A stretch of 64,000 nt of DNA from positions 3,174,501-3,238,500 of the forward strand of contig NC_091675.1 of NCBI RefSeq assembly GCF_042453785.1, read 5' to 3'. The stretch's first letter is position 1, and every line of letters starts with the position of its first letter. Under the pieces are notes generated by a model, which had not been told where the DNA came from, made no database searches, and saw nothing but the letters and a program-made list of their open reading frames with translations. A program made the translations under genes and the position numbers. Below are positions 24,618 to 35,914 of this stretch, piece after piece. Origin of the DNA: Malus domestica (lineage: Eukaryota > Streptophyta > Magnoliopsida > Rosales > Rosaceae).

Positions 24618-27079
24618 ATGGAATTAGATAAACGCAGTAAGCTCAAAGAGGAGCCTCATAATCTCTCTGGTGCTTACATCCGTAGCCTAATGAAACAACT
24701 CACCTCTTCAAGAACCAAAGAGCCCATGAATCCCAACCAGGACATCGCACTGGGCTGCGATGGTATCTCAAGCCACAACACTGCCAAATTTGGCAACAAA
24801 AAATTTGGAGAAACCCAGAAACCCCACCAGCCTCAACAACACAAAAAACAAGTGAGGCGGAGACTCCACACCAGCAGGCCCTACCAAGAGAGGCTTTTGA
24901 ACATGGCTGAGGCTAGGAGAGAGATTGTTACTGCTCTCAAGTTTCATAGGGCAGCTATGAAACAAGCCAGTGAACAACAGCAACAACAAGACCAACAAGC
25001 ACTTGAGCCACAATCCCGACCTCGCTCCGAACAAGAAGCAAGGATCGAATTGAGGAGAAACCCTGGGATTTACCCGTCAAGCACGTCAAATTATCAGGAA
25101 ACTCCGCCCTTCTCATCTGATTTTTCATTCCAATATCCAAACCCAAGTCAATATTCAAATCCATATTCTTGGACTCATTCCACAATTGCACCTCCACTAC
25201 CTTACGAAAATTTTGATTTCACACTTCCAAACCAAACCCTTGGCCTCAACCTCAACTTCCAAGATTTCAACAACATAAACACAACCCTTTACCACAACAC
25301 CAACAGCCCGTCAATTTTCTCCACCTCCGCCTCGTCTCCCTCGTCTTCTTCTTCCCCCACTCTCTCTGCTGCCACTACCGATCCTGAAATTCTCTCAGCT
25401 GCAGGAGCCTCTTCCTCTTTCCATATTGAGGCGGAGGATGCTCCTGCGGTGGCTGATGCTGTTGACTCCGCTGGGGTTATCACAATCAGTGGCGGAGATG
25501 GCATGCATGCAGCAATCGACGACGAGGAGATGGCGGAGATCAGATCGATAGGGGAGCAGCACCAGATGGAGTGGAACGACACCATGAACTTGGTCACGTC
25601 AGCATGGTGGTTTAAGTTTTTGAAGGCTGTGGAGCTCCGTGGGGGCCCACAAGTGAAGGATGAGGACGATGGCGATGGATACCACCATCCGTTTGATGAA
25701 GTCATGGAACTTCCAGCCTGGTTGAATGCAAATGAGAGCTGTTTTCAGAATGATCATTTGAATGCTTGCTACTCAGGCGACTATTTTCAAGATCCTGCCT
25801 TGCCTTGGTAAGAACCCAACAGATTTTTTGCAAACTCGGAAAACTGTTTTTATCTTTTCATCTCCATTTCTTTTTCTTTTTTTTCTTCTGAATTGAAAAT
25901 ATTGTGAGTGAGTGATTGTATGATTAAAATCTGTTCCATCTTGGATTTTTCTGAAAATTAGTAAATTGGATTTTTTTTTTTTTTGGATCGAAGTTGCTGT
26001 CATTCGTAGAGCTAGCCATTAAAATACGAGGGAGGCGAAGAGAACGTGTTGTTGCCACGGGTTTTGTTGTCTCTCATCAGCTTCGTTTTTTTCATTTTTC
26101 TAGTCAGCTTGATCAATTGAGAGGTTTTTTTCCCTTCTGACCAAAAAAGCTTTGCCGAGAGCTGTGTGAGTTTAATTATGAAAGTACGAGTATGTTAAGG
26201 CCTTCAGTTTGAGCGAGAAATGGTAGAAATTTTTCAAGCCACTTACTATTATGGTATAAAAGTATTAAATAAGAGGAGTTAGACTCGAATTTTGTAAATA
26301 ATGAGCTTGATAATAATTTATTTTTTACTCTGTATTATAAAATATTGTTGTATAAAAAAAATGAACGTAAAGCACAAGGGCATAAAATTATCAAACTTGT
26401 GAGCCTTAGCCCAATGGAATTTTTGTTCAAGTCTACATGCCCATGTAAGCTAGTCATAGGCTTTTTCTTTGATGGCTGCATTAGTTTGACGGGTAATGCT
26501 AGGGCAATTAAATTTTTAAAGAATATTTTTATTATCATTATAACTATGGTGTATACTCATCATACACCTCATTATCTAACGTGTCTTTCCAACTAATTTT
26601 GATTAACTTTTACTATTAAATATTTATTTTCCAATTTGAAAAGAAAAAAAAAACAATGGTTAAGTAAAATGACACGTGTCAGATGATGAGGTGTATGGTG
26701 AGCATACATCATAGTTTATGGCGGTAAGCAAAAATGCACCCAATTTTAAACTAAACTTTATAAATCATTTGATGTGGTTGTTGATGATTGAATTATTACT
26801 TAAATGTTGATTAACATGCTTATTTCCTATTGACGACACATTAATTGCAAATTTAGTTTAAAATTTTAGTGTATCTAGCATTACCATTAGTTTGACTAAA
26901 TTAGAGAAATTATTTTCACTTCTTTGAATAATTGGTTGTTACTTTTACTTAGTGAAATCCATATTATTACATGGCCGTACAATTAAAAAACGCAATTTGA
27001 TAAGTTTAACTAATGTTCATTTTCTTGTAGCATGGACATTGGAGAAATTGAAGGTGTTGACGGGGAGTGGTTAGCCTGA
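24618..27079 (+). CDS. Plant protein of unknown function, two exons
   Basis: Exon 1 is 24618-25807 and exon 2 is 27031-27079. They join in frame (CCTTG|GTAAG donor, TTGTAG acceptor) to give 412 residues ending EIEGVDGEWLA. Without the splice, the frame would stop two codons past the donor. Seen: an N-terminal LSGAYIRSLMKQLTSSR segment, a strongly basic helix at about 76-116 (KKQVRRRLHTSRPYQERLLNMAEARR), a Gln-rich tract, a Ser/Pro/Asn-rich middle (about 150-270), and an acidic C-terminal half with MEWNDTMNLVTSAWWFKFLK. I recall similar plant proteins labelled hydroxyproline-rich or uncharacterised, but no function is known to me. Basic, low-complexity and acidic segments would fit a nuclear regulatory protein; this is a guess. 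The intron hosts two nested MITEs. Confidence 0.82.
26491..26885. mobile_element. Outer MITE (GGTAATGCTAGG family) in an intron, 11-bp target duplication
   Basis: Begins GGGTAATGCTAGG and ends CTAGCATTACC, flanked by ATTAGTTTGAC at 26480-26490 and 26886-26896. The 11-bp duplication fits the Mutator superfamily. The element is split by the inner MITE at 26541-26715. It lies wholly inside the intron of the 24618-27079 gene. Confidence 0.8.
26541..26715. mobile_element. Inner MITE inserted in the outer MITE
   Basis: Inverted ends of about 45 bp: AACTATGGTGTATACTCATC on the left, complementary to GAGCATACATCATAGTT on the right, followed by matching CATACACCTCATTATCT-type sequence in both arms. 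A short TAT repeat may be the target duplication. It is younger than its host MITE because it interrupts it. Confidence 0.75.
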
Positions 27080-27700
27080 GCATGACAAGGATTGATGTGT
27101 TTTTATTAATCAAATCTTTGGCTCTTTTTTTGTTTATTAATTCTTTAAATACTTTTTTTTCTTTTCGGTCTCCTTTTCACCTTTGAGTATTAAGGCTTGC
27201 AAAAAAATATATTAGGCAGGCCATAGAGTAAAATAATGGAGTAAGAAAGGAGTATGCCTTTATCTCTTTTATTGGCTTGATATATTGGAAACTTTTACAA
27301 ATCTTTCCTCAATTAAATCTTCAGTTTTTGTAGGTTTCAGGGCTATTGCATCATATAATATATTTAGAAGATTTAATTTCCATGGGCTGCTCTCTGTGTG
27401 TGAGCCAATGATTTATGAGATTTTTTTTTTTTTAACAATATGAGATTTGTATATAGCAATATAATGACAAAAGCATAATTTTATTATTTTATTGAACAAA
27501 CATCTAAACACAGCTTTATTATAAATAATATGAATATGAAAAAGAAATGCTTAAACCAGCATGTGGGGCGCTTAAGAGCCTAACTCCCCGAACGTACGAA
27601 TAGCTGCGCTAGTTACATTAATAAAATTTGAAAGGGAGCTGATATTGACGCTTTAAAACAAACTTTGCCCACTTTGTAGTGCAAATTGCATGTTTCGGTT

Positions 27701-30624
27701 TTAATCTTCTTCTTCGTAGTCTCGGCTGTTATAGGGGCTAAAAGCTTCTGAAAGCCAGTTACTTTTCCGCCAAGATTTCCATCCCATCTCTTCACAAATG
27801 TCGTCGCTGTGGTTGATACTGAAAGTTGAAATGCAGTGCCTCTTGTAAAATCGGGTCGTCTTCTTCATCACTTCAGTCTCTCTGCCTATCTGTTCAAGCA
27901 TTTTTTGGACAGTGGGAAGCTTGAATTTGTTGTCAACCAATCTTCCTAGCCATTTGCACCTCAACTCTGCTGTGTGCAGGTTAGAAACACTCTCTATGAA
28001 TCCCACAAATGCCATGTTGGGAATCAATGGATGAATCGTACCCCTGAAATAGCATGTGCAATCATTATACAATTAGTTACATATTTTATATGTACACACT
28101 ACCACTTGTGAGTAATTAGTTAAAAATATAAGGGTACCTACAACTTTGGTTTAATCTCAAAGCAGTATTTGTTCATACTACTTGACATGTTATGTAAATT
28201 GTATTGTCAATCTCAACTATTAATAAAATGGGTTTGTATCAGATTTGACAATTTGACAACATAACAATACAATCTCAATTTAAAATAAAATGGAGTGTGT
28301 CATGTTAGCGAAAAAAATATATAACATGTCAAATATTTGACGAGTAATTGGGGTTCACCTATACAAGGGCATAGTGCCAGTGGAGTCAACCATGAGGCTG
28401 CGGAAAGGCTCAGGCAATATGGATTGGAGCTTTTGCTTTCCCTCATAGCCAGTTGCAAGAATCACAACATCAGCCTGCAATTTGGTATTGTCTTCAAATT
28501 CAATTCCTCCGCTCCAAAACCACCACTTTGATGACCTTTTGAACAATATTTTTCCCTTGTCTGCCTCGGCGAAGAAATTCTCCGGTAAAATAGCCATCTG
28601 GCATGAAGCATAGTCCTCCAAAAATGGATGATCAGGCTTTAGTCCATACTTCACAAGGGGAAGCTTCCACTCCAAGTACGACTCTATGAACTTTGAAATT
28701 ACCATCCTCTGGTTAAAAAAACAAGTAGCAATATAGTTAGTAAACGAATAACTAGCAGTACATATATAATTAAGAGTAGTACTAGGGTGTTAAATTAGTG
28801 TGTTGAGAAACATGGAATTTACCATAGGCGATGAAAGAAGGCAAAACAAGGCTCGGAATAAGCTCTGGTTTGGCCTTTCGTGGAGGAATTGAGAAGACCT
28901 TGTCGAAAAAAAGAGGAAAAATGGAAGCCCCCAAATCCAGTAAGATGGAACTGTCCAATGTAGAGTCCTTATCACCATTGTACATGCCTGCCCATCGGGT
29001 CCTTGAATTCACCACAATAAAAAAGAAAGCAAACCAAAATGTCACGTTTCAATGATTTAGAGCATTATATTTGAATAAGCTCACTTGATTGCATGTATGA
29101 AAAAAAATTTACCAATTAGCTCTAGTTTTGTAATATTTCTCTTTTAAATGTCGATAGATATCGCAAATTTGTATCAAGCATCCAAATATTGTTACAATGA
29201 TTTTATTTTATCTGAAGTGGCCATGGTGTACTATAAATTGATGCTCATTATGGGTAAGGCTAATTAAGTAGGTGCTTAAGCCTCAAAGCAAGCTACGATC
29301 GATAAAACGGATAACGTGTGGTCAACTGAGTTTAGTACATAATCTATGTTGCTTATGTTACATTTCACACTGACAGTTCCCACTAGGCTGACCATAACTG
29401 TCTCCTGAAGTGAAGAAATATGGGGTCCGGCATCATTGTTAATTAGGTTTTGTAATGTTTTTGAAATTTAATATGATTAGGAATTCGGATCAGATTTTTC
29501 TATTTTATACATACCTTGGTTTGCCTCTGCGCACTCAACTGCCACGTCAATAGCTGACTTCTTGTAGCCAATAACTGCAACTTTCTTGCCTTTGAGGAGC
29601 TCACGAGCTGCTCGTTGGTCAAGCTTAGAGTAATCCAGGGAGTGCAAGACTTTGCCTTGAAATACTTCTTGACCCTTATTGCGCGGGAAACTCGGCATTC
29701 TTGGTATGTCTCCATATTTTCCAATGCAAACTACGATGAACTCGAATGCATACCACTGCTAGGTCCAAAATAAAGTAGGAACAATTAGCTAGTAACTAAC
29801 GAATATTACCAAGACTTAATACGTAAACGTTCACATGTTTATGTGTAACATTTAGTATCATAAGGTGGATTATGTGTACAGAAAATTTTCAATGAATACT
29901 ACATGAAACATGTGAGAGACGTAATCAGCAATACTATGATCAATGAATTGGATATGATAGTACAAGACTGATCACTGATAATACTAATGCTTAACTACTA
30001 AATACATATATAGAAGTTCATATTGATAGCGGATATCTTCATATTTAAGAGTCATGCTTTGTTATTACAGAATTAATCAAGGAGTATGCGTGAACAATAT
30101 GACTAAAACTTGAGTAAAATCAAATCTTCAAGAAAAACAACCTGAATCATGTTTGGATTGTTGGACATCTGAACAGCGACCTCCCAAACAGGATGGCCAT
30201 TCAAAAGGTTACCATACTCCCCGGAGATCGAATTCATGGGAAATTGGGTGGTGGTTTGATGGTCATCAATACCACCAACATAACGTATTTCCACCACTTT
30301 GGACTCAAACTTGACATATTTCAATAGGTCAAAGTGTGTGGCATAGCCATGCAAGTACTCCAAAACCTCTACATGAGAAGGGAAAGATGAATTGTCTCTC
30401 TCAACCCAAGGGTAGTCAGAAAACTCGAAATCGCAACGAGGGGTTTGGAGTTTGGTAGAATTGTAAGAACAGTGTTTCCAAACACCCCCGATGGAATCAG
30501 TGGCCTCAAAGACTACCGGACTGTGACCTGAAAGCTGTTTAGCGGCGGCGATTCCGCTAATACCAGCCCCTATAATCCCAATTTTTGATACTGAGTGAAG
30601 GTGGTGGGTGTTGGCAGCAGCCAT
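27701..30624 (-). CDS. FMO1: Flavin-dependent monooxygenase, plant FMO1 type
   Basis: Five exons (complement): 30142-30624, 29515-29755, 28823-29001, 28359-28708, 27701-28043. All junctions keep frame, giving 531 residues against 530 for Arabidopsis FMO1. The FAD-binding GAGISG lies at about 19-24, the FMO signature FQGKVLHSLDY at about 193-203, and LATGYEGK in exon 4. The second nucleotide site reads GYKKSAID instead of GxGxxG, as in FMO1 itself (GFKKSAID). FMO1 N-hydroxylates pipecolic acid to make the systemic-resistance signal N-hydroxypipecolic acid; this role is inferred from similarity. The frame is clean and the gene looks functional. A partial second copy lies at 62.4-63.8 kb. Confidence 0.93.
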
Positions 30625-30743
30625 TTCGTAAATTTGGTATAGCTGGCTAAGTAGGACAACAATAAGGTCGCTAGAGGAAAAAAGTATATATGAATACTTT
30701 GTAATCGATAATATGCATGTGTTATGGACTTGAGAAATGAGGC

Positions 30744-30753
30744 CTATTTATAG
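30744..30753 (-). promoter_or_regulatory. TATA box of the FMO1-like gene
   Basis: CTATAAATAG on the minus strand, about 120 bp upstream of the start codon at 30624. Confidence 0.65.
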
Positions 30754-33700
30754 AGGGTAAGGCTGACCTTTTCTTCAACTAACCTTGTATACTACTATCG
30801 ATATTGGTATTATATTATATTATAAAATGTTGTTGATGTAGATTCATTACTTAGTCCATTTCTATATCTGTATATTATTTTATATCTGTACCTTCAAACC
30901 CCAGCGGTTAAAATTTCATCTCTAGCTTTGTCTTCAATTATGAACCAATGATTTTTTTTTCTTTATTAAAAGACTACCCAGTAGTTGCACATTTGAGTTA
31001 GATTACTTGTTAAGATAGTATAGCCATTCTTTTGCATTTGAGTTCGAATTTTCTATTTATAAATAAAAATAATTTAAAATATCACTTTGGATATGATAAT
31101 TCATTATCTTAAACATATTTTGAAGGAAAAATTGATGACAATGCCAATATTTTGTCTAAGTTAAAGATACTCAAGAAGAAAAAGTTATGCTTTAGTATAA
31201 TTCTACTATTCTTGTGGGAAATAGTAGGAATAATTTTTTACCTTCAACTTAGACATATGGAAGTTGTTTCTTCTTTGGAAAATTCCTTTAATATAGTAGT
31301 AATCATATCCAAGCTAATTCTCTCTAACAACCACTACCTTAGTGTTAGCTCAAAAGCAAATGAAAATGTGATAAGTTATTTTGTAGCATCGTTCAACCAC
31401 GAAATGAAGAATTAGAACACATACTCTTGAGTATATAAATACTACTCTTAACCACTTGACTTACGAGCCATTATTTGTCATTTCTATTTTTTTTAGGAAA
31501 AAAAAATCAATTCACTAATGGAGAAACCTAATTTTATATGGGATTAGTTAAGCATAACAGTGGTTTGACTTCCTTGTGTTCCCATGGATACAAGTTGACG
31601 ATGCATGTGTGGGTGTTTGTGATGAAATGACAATCAATTTAGGTCAATGCACGTATAGTTAAATCGAGATCTGATCAGTCCACCAAATTAATTGAAATTA
31701 TTTGAACTCTTCGTGTATCAGTGATTTTATGCTACAAGTGCATGCACTTATTGGCTAATAACAAATTAAGAGTTCATATTGAATGATTAATTTTTTTTTA
31801 TTATTACTCAGTATAAGGCCGCGTTCACTAACCATCAGGAGTCTTAGTAGCGAGTACGAATAATTTTGCCGCGGCTTAGACCACATGCCAATATATGAGT
31901 ATCGATATCTGCCATACGGATACGGGTACAGTGTTGCCTTGGCCCCACAAATCAACACTCCACTGTTGTTAGGTAAAATATATCTAAGAATGGCATGGAT
32001 CTTAGACTAATCAACGGTTAATAGTTATTCATGCATATATAGAAGGTTGTTAGGAAACTCTCACTTCAAGTGCATTTTTTCCAAATTCTTCTCAATATGA
32101 GACATTTGTTCTTTTAAGCTTCGAGAAGCTCTCACTTCTACTCAAATTTTTTTTAGCTTTATACTTATTAAGGGTGTAGAATTACTATTTAGAACTTAGG
32201 TTTTAGGGATTAATCCTTCAAATTTTAAATTTCATGTCAAATTTTGGTGTACCTAATTAGAAGTAAAAGTTTAAGCTCTAAGAGTAAACTTGTATACCTT
32301 AACTAAATAGTCAACTACTTTTTGAGGAACTAGGACTCGAGAAATACAATAAAGCTGATTTCACAAAACCAAGCTACTAGCCAACCCTTGGCATAATTCA
32401 AAGGAGCAGACTTGTCCTCAAACCAAATCTGATTACGGAAAAACCAATACAAAAGTACAAACCACAATGAACCAAAGTTTCTTAGTAGAACTTGAAAAGG
32501 CTACAAGAAAATTTTTGGAAAAAAATTGTAACACCAAAAGATAGACATGATAAGTTGTAAAAGATCCGCTTGAGAAAGCATGAGACCTTTCAAATCGAGA
32601 GTTAACATTTTGCTTTATCAGCAATTTTGTCTTGAAACTTTTCAAATTTCACCATAGAGTGAAAAAAAAACTTTGTATTTCTATTCCCAAAAGATAATGA
32701 CGAATCCGAAATTTGTCTCACAGACTTGTCAATGGGCTAATGTTTCTTTTGCAAACCTTTCATCAGAGAGACCGAGAGAAGCAATTTCCTCATGTACCAC
32801 ATCGAGTTCACACAAAGAACTATTCACAACAAAATTTACATCACTAAATAATCAACTATGTTAACAAATAAAACTGAGGTTATACAATAGTTTTATCTTA
32901 TAAATACAAAAATGAGCTCAACCAAATTGGTTAGAGTAATGTGCTCTCCCATCTACACTAAGTTAAATCCTTCTCCCCATACTTAAGAGAAATTCAGTGT
33001 AAAATATTATATTGTTTGTAAAAAAGAAAACTCTTATATTAAATATAAAAAAAATCACCTAATTACATGCCATATATTATCAATCAAACAACATATAGAT
33101 TTATGTAGAACATAAAACTCATCACATAACTTTTTCTTGTTTGTAAACTCAAGTCTAAACAAAAATGGCCCCTATAGTAAACCGTGGCATGGAATTTTTT
33201 CGCATAATATATAGAGTACTTTTCACTTCTTAAAAAGGGATCAGCAAGTGGTTTCGTTACGACAATCCATCTTTTCAGAAGCTGAAAAGATTCACAGAGA
33301 CATTTCAATCTCCCCGACAATCATTGAGTGATTCATTAGCGCCAGAAAATTGAACTCAAGGTCTGCCGTGTGAAATAAAGGTCTGGAATTCGTCTTTAAC
33401 CTAAAGCTCTATAAAGACATTATTTGGAATTACTTGACAAATCAATTGTGGCGTTCGGTGTTTCTCGTAGCTAAAAATCAACCAATCGCGTAAGAAAATT
33501 GGCAAACTTCTAGGCTTCTAGTACTCTGTCTTAAATTTTACATGTTTTTTCTCACTTTCCCATTTATTAAATTTCTAATATGAATTCATTTAACCTGGAT
33601 TCTCAACAACCATATATATGGTCCTGTCCAGTACATTGCGACTGTGCGGTCAAGATTCAAGAACTTGATTTTCTTCTTTTCTTTTCTTTTTTCTTTTTTT

Positions 33701-34086
33701 CTTAAGATAAAATATAACCCACTAGTAAACAGGTATTTGACTTGAGAATATACGTAGAATTTGCATAAAAATATACGTAGAATTTGATAATTCTCACATA
33801 ACATATTCTGGTTTGATGGCCCTTTGGGTTACCTAACTCAGTTGATCATGCAAATATTGTAATTAATTAATACTAAAGTCAGAGAAACTTAAAAAAAAAC
33901 TACGTCAAAGAAACTAACGTGTTTTTATTCATAATTTTGACCTTAAACCACTTGCTAATTAAACTTCCAGGATCCCTTCCTCGGTTTAATTTTCCAAACA
34001 AGGGACCTTTGGTCTTTGTTAACAATTTCCAGATATTCAAGTCCAAGAATGTGCATGAAACACGAGGAGTAGGATCACCAGAGGAT
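30754..34086. other. AT-rich spacer with SINE-like scraps, no gene seen
   Basis: No supported gene in 3.3 kb. tRNA-like A- and B-box scraps occur near 31000-31060 (plus), 31405-31450 (minus) and 32915-33020 (plus); only the last is listed. Open frames here are short and low-complexity. Confidence 0.5.
32915..33020 (+). repeat. Possible tRNA-derived SINE
   Basis: GAGCTCAACCAAATTGGTTA resembles a pol III A box, with GTTAAATCC about 45 bp on as a worn B box. An A-rich tail follows. Not a functional tRNA: no acceptor stem forms. Confidence 0.35.
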
Positions 34087-34096
34087 GTCTTGGGTC

Positions 34097-34317
34097 GGAC
34101 TTGGATTGTCTGCCCTTCCCATCTCATACCCTTTCCATGCATTTCTATTTTTGTAGTCACAGTTAAGCCACGTCAACATTTTATATTTCCATTACTTTTT
34201 ATTTTATTATATCTATAAAAAAATCAATACAAAATGTTAACGTGGCTTAACCGTGACCATAGAATATAAGAGGGTATGGAAAATGTATGAGATGGGAAGG
34301 GTAGACAATCCAAGTCC
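34097..34317. mobile_element. Long-armed MITE with 10-bp target duplication (Mutator-like)
   Basis: Nearly the whole 221 bp is a hairpin. The left arm GGACTTGGATTGTCTGCCCT onward is matched by the right arm ending GACAATCCAAGTCC, about 100 bp each, sharing CCTTCCCATCTCATAC and GTTAAGCCACGT. Flanked by GTCTTGGGTC at 34087-34096 and 34318-34327. TIR length and 10-bp duplication fit the Mutator superfamily. Confidence 0.85.
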
Positions 34318-34561
34318 GTCTTGGGTCGGCTACTACAATGTTCAAAAGGTATTATTTGTTTGTTCCTTTTTCCAAGAAAATGAAGAAACGAGAAATTGTT
34401 TTTTATTGGACAAACAATAGTGGGTCAAATAAATGTTAAAGAGGGGGCGGTAGGTATCGAACCTCCAGAGTACGTATGCATTATTGTTATCCAGCATTGC
34501 GGTAAAATGTCATATACAAAAGAGAGAAGTTGTCTATCAATGTCATCATCTTTGCATCAAA

Positions 34562-34715
34562 GAATTTGTAACTTAGTTGGTTAAACGTATTCTCCTTTAC
34601 ACTTGAGATTTTGAGTTCGAATCCTCATTTTCCCGCTTGTGTATTAAAATTTGATCTTTGCTTCATGGTTTTGGCCCTTATTATAATGATTTTAGTGAAG
34701 AAAAAAACGGATTCA
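34562..34715 (+). repeat. tRNA-derived SINE candidate
   Basis: An A-box-like TAACTTAGTTGGTTAAACG and a good B box GAGTTCGAATCCTC lie about 33 bp apart, followed by non-tRNA sequence and a short A-run at about 34700. The layout is that of a plant SINE head, body and tail. Confidence 0.5.
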
Positions 34716-35348
34716 TTGTGTAGGCTCTAGTTGGTGATCAATGATAAGTTTTTGGGGTTTAATTGCGAACTAATCAACAAAAATTGATGTCTTACTACTT
34801 AGCACCCCTACCAAAACAAGTTAACGGCTTATAACTAAGGGATTTTTTTGCTAAAAAGTGTCCAACCCTAGAACCAATCGGTAAAGGAGGGAGTGACTTA
34901 TCCCTTTATAAGGTCTTACAAGGTTTTGTAGCTTTTCAGCATGAGACAATTCTTAGAATCTTTACGGCTATTAAAATCCCTTTATTTCTTTTGTGTCCTT
35001 CTTTTAACAATTATGGTAACTTTTTAACGTATGATTGCCTTGAGTTTGGTCAGTGTGGTTTTATTATCAATTTCATCACCGTACTTGATTCCGTTCACAA
35101 ATCAAGTCCAAATTGACAACTTTCGTCTACCACTATGGGAGGCATATTAATGCATGATTTGTTTCCTATCGGTGCACATGCACTCTAATGTAAGATCAAG
35201 CTTGGACCGGTCTAGGGTTAAATTATAGCCCGACAGACTGTGAGCCGTACGTGAGCCTTTTCTGTAAATTGAACTCTCAACCAACGTTATGATCACAATT
35301 AATTAGGAGGACATCAGTTTATTGTATTACATAGCTGCATTACAATGA

Positions 35349-35840
35349 TCAATTATTAAGCTTGAGTTGAGAAACCTTATGAATCACATCATCACTAAGC
35401 AGCTTGACGTCGTCAAGTTTCCGGCTCAGCATCGTCAGGATGGTCCGATCGACATCTCTCAGCGCAGCTTGGCACATATTATCGAACCTTCCAAAGTGAA
35501 TCACCATATTCTTCAAAGAATTAGCATCTGTTGTGATGGATGTGTGTTTATTAAGATGTCGAAGCCTCTTAAGCACGCTTTGTGTATCACTTAAGTCGTT
35601 GATCAAGCCCACTACACAATCAACTAGCACTGGTGTGTCGATGGTTTGTAGAGTCTTGAGCCGGGGAATGGTGTTGACAAATTTTCGGGTGTTGGTAACT
35701 TCATTGACAGTTAATGTTATGGCGTCACGAGCTTCCAACCTCAGTCTCTCGCTCTTGGGGTCCTTATAGTGTGAACCTACTACACCAACTACAAAAACGG
35801 TGCTTAGAATCAAGGTGATGAGCCAAGTTTTAGTTGCCAT
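35349..35840 (-). CDS. Secreted invertase/pectin-methylesterase-inhibitor-like protein
   Basis: Single exon of 163 residues. A signal peptide (MATKTWLITLILSTVFVVGVVG) is followed by an all-helical domain. LVDCVVGLINDLSD and FDNMCQAAL resemble the third and fourth cysteine positions of the PMEI/invertase-inhibitor four-helix fold. The first cysteine pair of that family is absent, so the assignment is tentative and any inhibitor function is doubtful. A TATA box lies about 70 bp upstream. PMEI-type proteins act in the cell wall by blocking pectin methylesterase or invertase. Confidence 0.6.
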   Translation of the reverse strand: MATKTWLITLILSTVFVVGVVGSHYKDPKSERLRLEARDAITLTVNEVTNTRKFVNTIPRLKTLQTIDTPVLVDCVVGLINDLSDTQSVLKRLRHLNKHTSITTDANSLKNMVIHFGRFDNMCQAALRDVDRTILTMLSRKLDDVKLLSDDVIHKVSQLKLNN

Positions 35841-35907
35841 GGTACCGTTTCAAGTGGTGGATTAAGGTTTCTGATGCAAGTGTCGGAATAGTGTAGTAAA
35901 ACTCCCG

Positions 35908-35914
35908 TTTTATA
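35908..35914 (-). promoter_or_regulatory. TATA box of the PMEI-like gene
   Basis: TATAAAA on the minus strand, about 70 bp upstream of the start codon at 35840. Confidence 0.6.

Noticed and set aside
34562-34640. A tRNA gene
   Set aside because: A- and B-box-like strings are present but no acceptor stem or anticodon arm can be formed; better read as a SINE.
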